This document shows, in pieces, positions 9,122 to 23,867 of a stretch of 64,000 bases of DNA. A model generated the notes under the pieces. The model was not told the origin of the DNA and ran no database searches. It was given only the letters and a program-made list of their open reading frames with translations. The translations under genes and the position numbers were made by a program. The DNA is taken from the NCBI RefSeq assembly GCF_032854445.1, contig NW_027018165.1, forward strand, positions 1 to 64,000. Reading direction: 5' to 3'. How positions within the stretch are numbered: the stretch's first letter is position 1; each line of letters begins with the position of its first letter. The DNA is from Liolophura sinensis. Taxonomy: Eukaryota; Mollusca; Polyplacophora; Chitonida; Chitonidae.

Positions 9122-12100
9122 TTACAATGTTCATCTGGTAACTGAACATGCTATTATAATGATTACATTGCTCATCTTGTAACTGAGCACGCTATTATAC
9201 TGATTACAATGTTCATCTTGTAACTGGGCATACTAGTGTAATAATTAAAATATTAATTTTGTAACTGAGCATGCTATTATACTGATTACAATGTTGATCT
9301 TGTAACTGAACATGCTATTATAATGATTACAATGTTCATGTTGTAACTGAGCATGCTATTATACGAATTACAATTTTCATCTTGTAATTGAGCATGCTAT
9401 TATAATGATTACATTGCTCATCTTGTATTTGAGCATGCTATTTTAACTATTACAATGTAACTGGGCATGTTTTCAATGATTACAATGTTCACCTTGTAAC
9501 TGAGCACGCTATTGTAATGATTTCAATGTTCTCCTTGTAACTGAGCACATTATTATAATGATTGCAATGTTCATCTTGTAACTGAATATGCTATTGCAAT
9601 GATTACAATGTCCATTTTGCAACTGAGCATGCTTGTATACTGATTACAATGTTCACCTAGGAACTGATGATGTTTTTATAATGATTACAACGTTCATCTT
9701 GTAACTGAACATGCAATTATAAGGATTACAATGTTCACTTTGTAACTGAACATGCTATTACAATGATTACAATGTTCATCTTGTAACTGAACGTGCTATT
9801 ATGTCGATTACAATCTTTATCTTGCAACTGAGCATGATATTATAATGATTACAATGTTCATCTTGTAATTGAACGTGCTAATATAATGAATACAATGTTC
9901 ATTTTGTAACTGATGATGTTTATATAATGATTACAATATTCATCTTGTAACTAAATATGCTTATGTATTGATTACAGTGTCCATTTTGCAACTGAGCATG
10001 CTTTTATACTTACAATGTCCACCTTGTAACTGAGCATGTTTTTATAAAGATTACAATGTTCACCTTGTAACTGAACGTGCTTTTATAATGATTACAATGT
10101 TCATCTTGTAATTGAACGTGCTAATATAATGAATACAATGTTTACTTTGTAACTGATGATGTTATTATAATGATTACAATATTCATCTTGTAAGTGAATA
10201 TGCTAATGTAATGATTACAATGTCCATTTTGCAACTGAGCATGCTTGTATACTGATTACAATGTTCACCTTGTAACTGTTTATGTTTTTATAATGATTAC
10301 AATGTTCATCTTATAACTGAACATGCAATTATAAGGATTACAATGTTCACTTTGTAACTGAACATGCTATTACAATGATTACATTGTTCACCTTGTAACT
10401 GAGCGCATTATTATAATGATTACAATGTTCATCTTGTAACTGAATATCCTATTGTAATGATTACAATGTCCATTTTGCAACTGAGGATGCTTGTATACTG
10501 ATTACAATGTTCACCTTGCAACTGATGATGTTTTTATAATGATTACAATGTTCACTTTGTAACTGAACATGCAATTATAAGGATTACAATGTTGACTTTG
10601 TAACTGAACATGCTATTACAATGATTACATTGTTCACCTTGTAACTGAGCACATTATTATAATGATTACAATGTTCATCTTGTAAGTGAATATGCTAATG
10701 TAATGATTACAATATCCATTTTGCAACTGAGCATGCTTTTATACTGATTACAATGTTCACCTTGTAACTGATGATGTTTTTATAATGATTAAAATGTTCA
10801 TCTTGTAACTACATATGCTATAATAATGATTACAATGTTCATCTTGTAACTACATATGCTAATATAATAATTGCAATATTCATTTTGTAACTGAGCATGC
10901 TATTATATTGATTACAATGGTGATTTTGTAACCGTTGACGCTATTACAATGATTACAATGTTCATCTTGTAACTGAACATGCTATTATGTCGATTACAAT
11001 CTTCATCTTGTAACTGAAAATGATATTATAATGATTACAATGTTTATCTTGCAACTGAGCATGCTATTATAATCATTACATTGCTCATCTTGTATTTGAG
11101 CATGCTATTTTAACTATTACAATGTTCATCTTGTAACTGGGCATGTTTTTATAATGATTACAATGTTCACCTTGTAACTGAGCACGCTATAGTAATGATT
11201 TCAACGTTCTCCTTGTAACTGAGCACATTATTATAATGATTGCAATGTTCATCTTGTAACTGAATATGCTATTGCAATGATTACAATGTCCATTTTGCAA
11301 CTGAGCATGCTTGTATACTGATTACAATGTTCACCTAGGAACTGATGATGTTTTTATAATGATAACAACGTTCATCTTGTAACTGAACATGCAATTATAA
11401 GGATTACAATGTTCACTTTGTAACTGAACATGCTATTACAATGATTACAATGTTCATCTTGTAACTGAACATGCTATTATGTCGATTACAATCTTTATCT
11501 TGCAACTGAGCATGATATTATAATGATTACAATGTTCATCTTGTAATTGAACGTGCTAATATATTGAATACAATGTTCATTTTGTAACTGATGATGTTAT
11601 TATAATGATTACAATATTCATCTTGTAACTGAATATGCTTATGTAATGATTACAATGTCCATTTTGCAACTGAGCATGCTTTTATACTTACAATGTCCAC
11701 CTTGTAACTGAACATGCTATTATAATGATTAGAATGTTCATCTTGTAACTGAGCATGATTTTATAAAGATTACAATGTTCACCTTGTAACTGAACATGCT
11801 TTTATAATGATTACAATGTTCATCTTGTAATTGAACGTGCTAATATAATGAATACAATGTTTACTTTGTAACTGATGATGTTATTATAATGATTACAATA
11901 TTCATCTTGTAAGTGAATATGCTAATGTAATGATTACAATGTTTATCTTGGAACTGAGCATGCTTGTATACTGATTACAATTTTCACCTTGCAACTGATG
12001 ATGTTTTTATAATGATTACAATGTTCATCTTGTAACTGAACATGCTATTATGTCGATTACAATCTTCATCTTGCAACTGAGCATGTTTTTAAAATGATTA

Positions 12101-13595
12101 CTATGTTCACCTTGTAACTGAACATGCTTTTATAATGATTACAATGTTTATCTTGTAAGTCAACGAGCTAATATAATGAATACAATGCTTATGTTGTAAC
12201 TGATGATGTTATTATAATGATTACAATATTCATCTTGTAAGTGAATATGCTAATGTAATGATTACAATGTCCATTTTGCAACTGAGCATGCTTGTATACT
12301 GATTACAATGTTCACCTTGAAACTGTTTACTTTTTATAATGATTACAATGTTCATCTTGTAACTGAACATGCAATTATAAGGATTACAATGTTCACTTTG
12401 TAACTGAAGATGCTATCACAATGATTACATTGTTCACTTTGTAACTGAGCACATTATTATAATGATTACAATGTTCATCTTGTAAGTGAATATGCTATTG
12501 TAATGATTACAATGTCCATTTTGCAACTGAGCATGCTTGTATACTGATAACAATTTTGACTTTGCAACTGATGATGTTTTTATAATGATTACAATGTTCA
12601 CTTTGAAAGTGAACATGCAATTATAAGGAATACAATGTTCACTTTGTAACTGAACATGCTTTTACAATGATTACATTGTTCACCTTGTAACTGAGCACAT
12701 TATTATAATAATTACAATGTTCATCTTGTAAGTAAATATGCTAATGTAATGATTACAATATCCATTTTGCAACTGAGCATGCTTTTATACTGATTACAAT
12801 GTTCACTTGTAACTGATGATGTTTTTATAATGATTACAATGTTCATCTTGTAACTACATATGCTATAATAATGATTACAATGTTCATCTTGTAATGAAAT
12901 ATGCTAATATAATGATTGAAATATTCATTTTGTAACTGAGCATGCTATTATATTGATTACAATGGTGATTTTGTAACCGTTGATGCTATTATAATGATTA
13001 CAATGTTTACTTTGTAACTGAACATGCTATTACAATGATTACAATGTTCATCTTGTAACTGAACATGCTATTATGTCGATTACAGTATTCATCTTGTAAC
13101 TGAAAATGATATTTTAATGATTACAATGTTTATCTTGCAACTGAGCATGCTATTATAATGATTACAATGTTCACTTCGTAACTGATCATGCTATTTTAAC
13201 TATTACATTGTTCATCTTGTAACTGGGCATGTTTTTATAATGATTACAATGTTCATCTTGTAACTGAGCACGCTTTTGTAATGATTACAATGTTCACCTT
13301 GTAACTGAGCACATGATTATAATGATTACAATGTTCATCTTGTAACTGAATATGCTATTGTAATGATTACAATGTCCATTTTGCAACTGAGCATGCTTGT
13401 ATACTGATTACAATGTTCACCTTGCAACTGATGATGTTTTTATAATGATTACAATGTTTATCTTGTAACTGAACATGCAATTATAAGGATTACAATGTTC
13501 ACTTTGTAACTTAACATGCTATTACAATGATTACAATGCTCATTTTGTAACTGAACATGCTATTATGTCGATTACAATCTTCATCTTGTATGTCG
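9122..13595. repeat. 41-bp satellite array, block 2 (4,474 bp)
   Basis: This long block contains two passes of the sub-repeat, with CACCTAGG landmarks at 9654 and 11332 (1,678 bp, 41 monomers). Comparable blocks 4 and 10 show 1,719 bp. The missing 41 bp is one whole monomer at about 10,945, just after a GTTGACGC marker. A private 9-bp deletion lies near 9,456. The 60-codon minus-strand frame at 12434-12616 is satellite sequence, not a gene. Confidence 0.97.
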
Positions 13596-13607
13596 CTGTG
13601 CAACTGA

Positions 13608-13969
13608 GTGAGTGAGTGCTTGGGGTTTAACGTCGTATCTAAACAATTTTTCAGTCATATGACGACGAAGGAATCATTAGGGTGCATGCACGTGTAATGT
13701 GCCTCCTTGTTGCAGGACGGATTTTCACCGCTCTTTTATTTAGTGCTGCATCACTGAGACGACTTACCGAAGGCAAGTAAGCCGCCCCGCCCGAGCCATT
13801 ATGCTGAAACGGGTCAACCAGTCGTTGCACTATACCCTTCATGCTGAACGCCAAACGAGGAAGTTACAACTTCCTCTTTTAAAGTCTTAGGTGTGACTCG
13901 ACCAAGGATTGATCCTGGATCTACCGGTCCCGAAGCGGACGCTCTACCAACTGTGCTATCCGGGCCGGT
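13608..13969 (-). mobile_element. tRNA-derived SINE, copy 3 (class A, 362 bp)
   Basis: The direct repeats are at 13596-13607 and 13970-13981. It matches copy 1 apart from GCATCACTG in the body. It carries the short A-class junction (TGTCG directly after the last monomer) and the short GTGA tail. Confidence 0.9.
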
Positions 13970-13981
13970 CTGTGCAACTGA

Positions 13982-14864
13982 CGATCAGATAACATTTATC
14001 TGTAAAGACATGTATGTCTCTGCGCCATTTACTGTACCTATGTCTTTCACTTCAGGCAAACCTTAGTCCTCCCATACATAACCCCACCTGACAAGGCTCC
14101 TACTCAGGCTATTTTATTTCCTAGTGAAAGGAAGGCTTTAAGCAAACATGTCTGTACATATAATATTAGTGGAGCGAGTTTTCAGTAATCCACAATTAAC
14201 ATATAACAGACCTATCAAAACCCTCACAGAATCCAAACGAAGTCCACCGTAAGCACTCTGGAAAAAACATATTAGGAGCTCAAGTACGTCTATATCGCAT
14301 TTGTTATTTCATTTCTAACATGATGAGATCACAGAGCTGTTACATTTATCTGTCAAAACCGTTAGTTTAATAAGTTACATATTTGTCCTGAAAGAAAGAG
14401 ACAAAGTTATTGATCTCATTAACGTACGTGTACCTGCCGACGAGCATCAGTTACCATTGTCAGCAAGACTAGTCCCGATATAGAAAAACCGCAGAGAAAA
14501 CCATCAAAGAATTGGGGTCGAATTTTCTGATCTTATTGCAGTCAGATTAATTTCACAGATATCGTATTCTACACATTTGGCCCATTGCCAGTACGCTGCA
14601 AATAGGGGTGCGAAACAATGCATGTATTTTTCATTGAGGAATGAAGAAAATGGTTTTAAAAAAGGACAAACTTAAGTTCTCTTAAATATGCATACCTGTA
14701 GTTTCCGTTTTGAAAGGCTAAACAGTCTAACAAAGGGCCATTTGACTTAAGAACATGCCTATTACAATATTACATGTAATTAACATAAATACGATATGAT
14801 GGCGTTTAGTTAAACTAAGGTGAATATACCAGAGTTTGGAAGCGATTTATTCTAAAAATAATTC
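13982..14864. repeat. Unrecognised 883-bp spacer, copy 3 (subtype 1)
   Basis: By eye it is indistinguishable from copy 1 although 9.8 kb away, including the rare GAAAAACCGCAGAG variant that all other copies have as GAAGAACCG. That supports recent duplication or conversion of the whole unit. Confidence 0.85.
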
Positions 14865-17680
14865 TTACAATGTTCATCTGGTAACTGAACATGCTATTAT
14901 AATGATTACATTGCTCATCTTGTAACTGAGCACGCTATTATACTGATTACAATGTTCATCTTGTAACTGGGCATACTAGTGTAATAATTAAAATATTAAT
15001 TTTGTAACTGAGCATGCTATTATACTGATTACAATGTTGATCTTGTAACTGAACATGCTATTATAATGATTACAATGTTCATGTTGTAACTGAGCATGCT
15101 ATTATACGAATTACAATTTTCATCTTGTAATTGAGCATGCTATTATAATGATTACATTGCTCATCTTGTATTTGAGCATGCTATTTTAACTATTACAATG
15201 TTCATCTTGTAACTGGGCATGTTTTTATAATGATTACAATGTTCACCTTGTAACTGAGCACGCTATTGTAATGATTTCAATGTTCTCCTTGTAACTGAGC
15301 ACATTATTATAATGATTGCAATGTTCATCTTGTAACTGAATATGCTATTGCAATGATTACAATGTCCATTTTGCAACTGAGCATGCTTGTATACTGATTA
15401 CAATGTTCACCTAGGAACTGATGATGTTTTTATAATGATAACAACGTTCATCTTGTAACTGAACATGCAATTATAAGGATTACAATGTTCACTTTGTAAC
15501 TGAACATGCTATTACAATGATTACAATGTTCATCTTGTAACTGAACATGCTATTATGTCGATTACAATCTTTATCTTGCAACTGAGCATGATATTATAAT
15601 GATTACAATGTTCATCTTGTAATTGAACGTGCTAATATATTAAATACAATGTTCATTTTGTAACTGATAATGTTATTATAATGATTACAATATTCATCTT
15701 GTAACTAAATATGCTTATGTAATGATTACAATGTCCATTTAGCAACTGAGCATGCTTTTATACTTACAATGTCCACCTTGTAACTGAACATGCTATTATA
15801 ATGATTAGAATGTTCATCTTGTAACTGAGCATGATTTTATTATAATGATTACAATGTTCACCTTGTAACTGAACATGCTTTTATAATGATTACAATGTTC
15901 ATCTTGTAATTGAACGTGCTAATATAATGAATACAATGTTTACTTTGTAACTGATGATGTTATTATAATGATTACAATATTCATCTTGTAAGTGAATATG
16001 CTAATGTAATGATTACAATGTTTATCTTGCAACTGAGCATGCTTGTATACTGATTACAATGTTCACCTTGCAACTGATGATGTTTTTATAATAATTACAA
16101 TGTTCATCTTATAACTGAACATGCTATTATGTCGATTACAATCTTCATCTTGCAACTGAGCATGTTTTTAAAATGATTACTATGTTCACCTTGTAGCTGA
16201 ACATGCTTTTATAATGATTACAATGTTTATCTTGTAAGTCAACGAGCTAATATAATGAATACAATGTTTACATTGTAACTGATGATGTTATTATAATAAT
16301 TACAATATTCATCTTGTAAGTGAATATGCTAATGTAATGATTACAATGTCCATTTTGCAACTGAGCATGCTTGTATACTGATTACAATGTTCACCTTGTA
16401 ACTGTTTATGTTTTTATAATGATTACAATGTTCATCTTGTAACTGAACATGCAATTATAAGGATTACAATGTTCACTTTGTAACTGAAAATGCTATTACA
16501 ATGATTACATGGTTCACCTTGTAACTGAGCGCATTATTATAATGATTACAATGTTCATCTTGTAACTGAATATGCTATTGTAATGATTACAATGTCCATT
16601 TTGCAACTGAGCATGCTTGTATACTGATTACAATGTTCACCTTGCAACTGATGATGTTTTTATAATGATTACAATGTTCACTTTGTAACTGAACATGCAA
16701 TTATAAGGATTACAATGTTCACTTTGTAACTGAACATGCTATTACAATGATTACATTGTTCACCTTGTAACTGAGCACATTATTATAATGATTACAATGT
16801 TCATCTTGTAAGTGAATATGCTAATGTAATGATTACAATATCCATTTTGCAACTGAGCATGCTTTTATACTGATTACAATGTTCACCTTGTAACTGATGA
16901 TGTTTTTATAATGATTAAAATGTTCATCTTGTAACTACATATGCTATAATAATGATTACAATGTTCATCTTGTAACTACATATGCTAATATAATAATTGC
17001 AATATTCATTTTGTAACTGAGCATGCTATTATATTGATTACAATGGTGATTTTGTAACCGTTGACGCTATTATAATGATTACAATGTTTACTTTGTAACT
17101 GAACATGCTATTACAATGATTACAATGTTCATCTTGTAACTGAACATGCTATTATGTCGATTACAATCTTCATCTTGTAACTGAAAATGATATTATAATG
17201 ATTACAATGTTTATCTTGCAACTGAGCATGCTATTATAATGATTACAATGTTCACTTCGTAACTGATCATGCTATTTTAACTATTACAATGTTCATCTTG
17301 TAACTGGGCATGTTTTTATAATGATTACAATGTTCATCTTGTAACTGAGCACGCTATTGTAATGATTACAATGTTCACCTTGTAACTGAGCACATGATTA
17401 TAATGATTACAATGTTCATCTTGTAACTGAATATGCTATTGTAATGATTACAATGTCCATTTTGCAACTGAGCATGCTTGTATACTGATTACAATGTTCA
17501 CCTTGCAGCTGATGATGTTTTTATAATGATTACAATGTTCATCTTGTAACTGAACATGCAATTATAAGGATTACAATGTTCACTTTGTAACTTAACATGC
17601 TATTACAATGATTACAATGTTCATTTTGTAACTGAACATGCTATTATGTCGATTACAATCTTCATCTTGCATGTTTGTCG
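14865..17680. repeat. 41-bp satellite array, block 3 (2,816 bp)
   Basis: It has the same length and monomer order as block 1, with scattered substitutions such as GATAATG at about 15,666 (shared with block 5) and GAAAATGC at about 16,487. Landmark CACCTAGG is at 15408, which is 4,076 bp after the preceding landmark. Confidence 0.97.
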
Positions 17681-17692
17681 CTGTGCAACTGA

Positions 17693-18062
17693 GTGAGTGA
17701 GTGAGTGAGTGCTTGGGGTTTAACGTCGTACTCAACAATTTTTCAGTCATATGACGACGAAGGAATCATTAGGGTGCATGCACGTTTAATGTGCCTCCTT
17801 GTTGCAGGACGGATTTTCACCGCTCTTTTATTTAGTGCTGCATAACTGAGACGACTTACCGAAGGCAAGTAAGCCGCCCCGCCCGAGCCATTATACTGAA
17901 ACGGGTCAACCAGTCGTTGCACTATCCCCCTTCATGCTGAACGCCAAACGAGGAAGTCACAACTTCCTCTTTTAAAGTCTTAGGTGTGACTCGACCAAGG
18001 ATTGATCCTGGATCTACCGGTCCCGAAGCGGACGCTCTACCAACTGTGCTATCCGGGCCGGT
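17693..18062 (-). mobile_element. tRNA-derived SINE, copy 4 (class B, 370 bp)
   Basis: The direct repeats are at 17681-17692 and 18063-18074. It has the B-class tail, GTACTCAAC and the +1 C-run. It differs from copy 2 by AAGTAAGCCGCC. It shares GCATAACTG with copies 1, 2 and 7, a pattern that crosses class lines and points to conversion between copies. Confidence 0.9.
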
Positions 18063-18074
18063 CTGTGCAACTGA

Positions 18075-18957
18075 CGATCAGATAACATTTATCTGTAAAG
18101 ACATGTATGTCTCTGCGCCATTTACTGTACCTATGTCTTTCACTTCAGGCAAACCTTAGTCCTCCCATACATAACCCCACCTGACAAGGCTCCTACTCAG
18201 GCTATTTTATTTCCTAGTGAAAGGAAGGCTTTAAGCATACATGTTTGTATATATAATGTTAGTGGAGCGAGTTTTCAGTAATCCACAATTAACATATAAC
18301 AGACCTATCAAAACCCTCACAGAATCCAAACGAAGTCCACCGTAAGCACTCTGGAAAAAACATATTAGGAGCTCAAGTACGTCTATACCGCATTTTTTAT
18401 TTCATTTCTAACATGATGAGATCACAGAGCTGTTACATTTATCTGTCAAAACCGTTAGTTTAATAAGTTACATATTTGTCCTGAAAGAAAGAGACAAAGT
18501 TATTGATCTCATTAACGTACGTGTACCTGCCGACGAGCATGAGTTACCATTGTCAGCAAGACTAGTCCCGATATAGAAGAACCGTAGAGAAAACCATCAA
18601 AGAATTGGGGTCGAATTTTCTGATCTTATTGCAGTCAGATTAATTTCACAGATATCGTATTCTACACATTTGGCCCATTGCCAGTACGCTGCAAATAGGG
18701 GTGCGAAACAATGCATGTATTTTTCATTGAGGAATGAAGAAAATGGTTTTAAAAAAGGACAAACTTAAGTTCTCTTAAATATGCATACCTGTAGTTTCCG
18801 TTTTGAAAGGCTAAACAGTCTAACAAAGGGCCACTTGACTTAAGAACATGCCTATTACAATATTACATGTAATTAACATAAATACGATATGATGGCGTTT
18901 AGTTAAACTAAGGTGAATATACCAGAGTTTGGAAGCGATTTATTCTAAAAATAATTC
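18075..18957. repeat. Unrecognised 883-bp spacer, copy 4 (B/C-type 5' part)
   Basis: It is nearly identical to copy 2. A private change is CTATACCGC for CTATATCGC near 18,385. The 3' part is subtype 1. Nothing coding seen. Confidence 0.85.
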
Positions 18958-21900
18958 TTACAATGTTCATCTGGTAACTGAACATGCTATTATAATGATT
19001 ACATTGCTCATCTTGTAACTGAGCACGCTATTATACTGATTACAATGTTCATCTTGTAACTGGGCATACTAGTGTAATAATTAAAATATTAATTTTGTAA
19101 CTGAGCATGCTATTATACTGATTACAATGTTGATCTTGTAACTGAACATGCTATTATAATGATTACAATGTTCATGTTGTAACTGAGCATGCTATTATAC
19201 GAATTACAATTTTCATCTTGTAATTGAGCATGCTATTATAATGATTACATTGCTCATCTTGTATTTGAGCATGCTATTTTAACTATTACAATGTTCATCT
19301 TGTAACTGGGCATGTTTTCAATGATTACAATGTTCACCTTGTAGCTGAGCACGCTATTGTAATGATTTCAATGTTCTCCTTGTAACTGAGCACATTATTA
19401 TAATGATTGCAATGTTCATCTTGTAACTGAATATGCTATTGCAATGATTACAATGTCCATTTTGCAACTGAGCATGCTTGTATACTGATTACAATGTTCA
19501 CCTAGGAACTGATGATGTTTTTATAATGATTACAACGTTCATCTTGTAACTGAACATGCAATTATAAGGATTACAATGTTCACTTTGTAACTGAACATGC
19601 TATTACAATGATTACAATGTTCATCTTGTAACTGAACGTGCTATTATGTCGATTACAATCTTTATCTTGCAACTGAGCATGATATTATAATGATTACAAT
19701 GTTCATCTTGTAATTGAACGTGCTAATATAATGAATACAATGTTCATTTTGTAACTGATGATGTTTATATAATGATTACAATATTCATCTTGTAACTAAA
19801 TATGCTTATGTATTGATTACAGTGTCCATTTTGCAACTGAGCATGCTTTTATACTTACAATGTCCACCTTGTAACTGAGCATGTTTTTATAAAGATTACA
19901 ATGTTCACCTTGTAACTGAACATGCTTTTATAATGATTACAATGTTCATCTTGTAATTGAACGTGCTAATATAATGAATACAATGTTTACTTTGTAACTG
20001 ATGATGTTATTATAATGATTACAATATTCATCTTGTAAGTGAATATGCTAATGCAATGATTACAATGTCCATTTTGCAACTGAGCATGCTTGTATACTGA
20101 TTACAATGTTCACCTTGTAACTGTTTATGTTTTTATAATGATTACAATGTTCATCTTCTAACTGAACATGCAATTATAAGGATTACAATGTTCACTTTGT
20201 AACTGAACATGCTATTACAATGATTACATTGTTCACCTTGTAACTGAGCGCATTATTATAATGATTACAATGTTCATCTTGTAACTGAATATCCTATTGT
20301 AATGATTACAATGTCCATTTTGCAACTGAGGATGCTTGTATACTGATTACAATGTTCACCTTGCAACTGATGATGTTTTTAGAATGATTACAATGTTCAC
20401 TTTGTAACTGAACATGCAATTATAAGGATTACAATGTTCACTTTGTAACTGAACATGATATTACAATGATTACATTGTTCACCTTGTAACTGAGCACATT
20501 ATTATAATGATTACAATGTTCATCTTGTAAGTGAATATGCTAATGTAATGATTACAATATCCATTTTGCAACTGAGCATGCTTTTATACTGATTACAATG
20601 TTCACCTTGTAACTGATGATGTTTTTATAATGATTAAAATGTTCATCTTGTAACTACATATGCTATAATAATGATTACAATGTTCATCTGGTAACTACAT
20701 ATGCTAATATAATAATTGCAATATTCATTTTGTAACTGAGCATGCTATTATATTGATTACAATGGTGATTTTGTAACCGTTGACGCTACTATAATGATTA
20801 CAATGTTTACTTTGTAACTGAACATGCTCTTACAATGATTACAATGTTCATCTTGTAACTGAACATGCTATTATGTCGATTACAATCTTCATCTTGTAAC
20901 TGAAAATGATATTATAATGATTACAATGTTTATCTTGCAACTGAGCATGCTATTATAATGATTACATTGCTCATCTTGTATTTGAGCATGCTATTTTAAC
21001 TATTACAATGTTCATCTTGTAACTGGGCATGTTTTTATAATGATTACAATGTTCACCTTGTAACTGAGCACGCTATTGTAATGATTTCAATGTTCTCCTT
21101 GTAACTGAGCACATTATTATAATGATTGCAATGTTCATCTTGTAACTGAATATGCTATTGCAATGATTACAATGTCCATTTTGCAACTGAGCATGCTTGT
21201 ATACTGATTACAATGTTCACCTAGGAACTGATGATGTTTTTATAATGATAACAACGTTCATCTTGTAACTGAACATGCAATTATAATGATTACAATGTTC
21301 ACTTTGTAACTGAACATGCTATTACAATGATTACAATGTTCATCTTGTAACTGAACATGCTATTATGTCGATTACAATCTTTATCTTGCAACTGAGCATG
21401 ATATTATAATGATTACAATGTTCATCTTGTAATTGAACGTGCTAATATATTGAATACAATGTTCATTTTGTAACTGATGATGTTATTATAATGATTACAA
21501 TATTCATCTTGTAACTGAATATGCTTATGTAATGATTACAATGTCCATTTTGCAACTGAGCATGCTTTTATACTTACAATGTCCACCTTGTAACTGAACA
21601 TGCTATTATAATGATTAGAATGTTCATCTTGTAACTGAGCATGATTTTATAAAGATTACAATGTTCACCTTGTAACTGAACATGCTTTTATAATGATTAC
21701 AATGTTCATCTTGTAATTGAACGTGCTAATATAATGAATACAATGTTTACTTTGTAACTGATGATGTTATTATAATGATTACAATATTCATCTTGTAAGT
21801 GAATATGCTAATGTAATGATTACAATGTTTATCTTGCAACTGAGCATGCTTGTATACTGATTACAATTTTCACCTTGCAACTGATGATGTTTTTATAATG

Positions 21901-23481
21901 ATTACAATGTTCATCTTGTAACTGAACATGCTATTATGTCGATTACAATCTTCATCTTGCAACTGAGCATGTTTTTAAAATGATTACTATGTTCACCTTG
22001 TAACTGAACATGCTTTTATAATGATTACAATGTTTATCTTGTAAGTCAACGAGCTAATATAATGAATACAATGCTTATGTTGTAACTGATGATGTTATTA
22101 TAATGATTACAATATTCATCTTGTAAGTGAATATGCTAATGTAAAGATTACAATGTCCATTTTGCAACTGAGCATGCTTGTATACTGATTACAATGTTCA
22201 CCTTGAAACTGTTTACTTTTTATAATGATTACAATGTTCATCTTGTAACTGAACATGCAATTATAAGGATTACAATGTTCACTTTGTAACTGAAGATGCT
22301 ATCACAATGATTACATTGTTCACTTTGTAACTGAGCACATTATTATAATGATTACAATGTTCATCTTGTAAGTGAATATGCTATTGTAATGATTACAATG
22401 TCCATTTTGCAACTGAGCATGCTTGTATACTGATTACAATTTTGACTTTGCAACTGATGATGTTTTTATAATGATTACAATGTTCACTTTGAAAGTGAAC
22501 ATGCAATTATAAGGAATACAATGTTCACTTTGTAACTGAACATGCTTTTACAATGATTACATTGTTCACCTTGTAACTGAGCACATTATTATAATAATTA
22601 CAATGTTCATCTTGTAAGTGAATATGCTAATGTAATGATTACAATATCCATTTTGCAACTGAGCATGCTTTTATACTGATTACAATGTTCACTTGTAACT
22701 GATGATGTTTTTATAATGATTACAATGTTCATCTTGTAACTACATATGCTATAATAATGATTACAATGTTCATCTTGTAATGAAATATGCTAATATAATG
22801 ATTGAAATATTCATTTTGTAACTGAGCATGCTATTATATTGATTACAATGGTGATTTTGTAACCGTTGACGCTATTATAATGATTACAATGTTTACTTTG
22901 CAACTGAACATGCTATTACAATGATTACAATGTTCATCTTGTAACTGAACATGCTATTATGTCGATTACAGTCTTCATCTTGTAACTGAAAATGATATTT
23001 TAATGATTACAATGTTTATCTTGCAACTGAGCATGCTATTATAATGATTACAATGTTCACTTCGTAACTGATCATGCTATTTTAACTATTACATTGTTCA
23101 TCTTGTAACTGGGCATGTTTTTATAATGATTACAATGTTCATCTTGTAACTGAGCACGCTTTTGTAATGATTACAATGTTCACCTTGTAACTGAGCACAT
23201 GATTATAATGATTACAATGTTCATCTTGTAACTGAATATGCTATTGTAATGATTACAATGTCCATTTTGCAACTGAGCATGCTTGTATACTGATTACAAT
23301 GTTCACCTTGCAACTGATGATGTTTTTATAATGATTACAATGTTCATCTTGTAACTGAACATGCAATTATAAGGATTACAATGTTCACTTTGTAACTTAA
23401 CATGCTATTACAATGATTACAATGCTCATTTTGTAACTGAACATGCTATTATGTCGATTACAATCTTCATCTTGTATGTCG
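18958..23481. repeat. 41-bp satellite array, block 4 (4,524 bp)
   Basis: This is the full-length form of the long block, with CACCTAGG landmarks at 19499 and 21218 (1,719 bp, 42 monomers). A shortened monomer with CATGTTTTCAATG near 19,311 is shared with blocks 2 and 7, which marks those three as related. Confidence 0.97.
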
Positions 23482-23493
23482 CTGTGCAACTGA

Positions 23494-23855
23494 GTGAGTG
23501 AGTGCTTGGGGTTTAACGTCGTATCTAAACAATTTTTCAGTCATATGACGACGAAGGAATCATTAGGGTGCATGCACGTGTAATGTGCCTCCTTGTTGCA
23601 GGACGGATTTTCACCGCTCTTTTATTTAGTGCTGCATCACTGAGACGACTTACCGAAGGCAAGTAAGCCGCCCCGCCCGAGCCATTATGCTGAAACGGGT
23701 CAACCAGTCGTTGCACTATACCCTTCATGCTGAACGCCAAACAAGGAAGTTACAACTTCCTCTTTTAAAGTCTTAGGTGTGACTCGACCAAGGATTGATC
23801 CTGGATCTACCGGTCCCGAAGCGGACGCTCTACCAACTGTGCTATCCGGGCCGGT
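23494..23855 (-). mobile_element. tRNA-derived SINE, copy 5 (class A, 362 bp)
   Basis: The direct repeats are at 23482-23493 and 23856-23867. A private change, CCAAACAAGGAAG, removes the outer base pair of the internal hairpin stem. Otherwise it is like copy 3. Confidence 0.9.
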
Positions 23856-23867
23856 CTGTGCAACTGA

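Larger units (their letters stand above)
3760..13595. repeat. Higher-order repeat unit 1 (A-B form, 9,836 bp)
   Basis: The unit runs from the left target-site duplication of cassette 1 to that of cassette 3. It contains an A-class cassette, a 2,816-bp satellite block, a B-class cassette and a 4,474-bp block. The same order repeats immediately in the next unit with very high identity by eye, including shared rare monomer variants. It lacks one whole monomer near 10,945 and has a private 9-bp deletion near 9,456; both help make it shorter than unit 2. Confidence 0.92.
13596..23481. repeat. Higher-order repeat unit 2 (A-B form, 9,886 bp)
   Basis: This unit has the same plan as unit 1: A cassette, 2,816-bp block, B cassette, 4,524-bp block. 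The interval between its two cassettes is exactly that of unit 1 (4,085 bp). The 50-bp length difference lies wholly in the second block and is mostly one monomer plus a 9-bp deletion in unit 1. Confidence 0.92.

Noticed and set aside
12434-12616. A 60-codon minus-strand open frame
   Set aside because: It is satellite sequence in which single-base variants happen to remove stops. The same region in other units is closed, and the product is low-complexity repeat.
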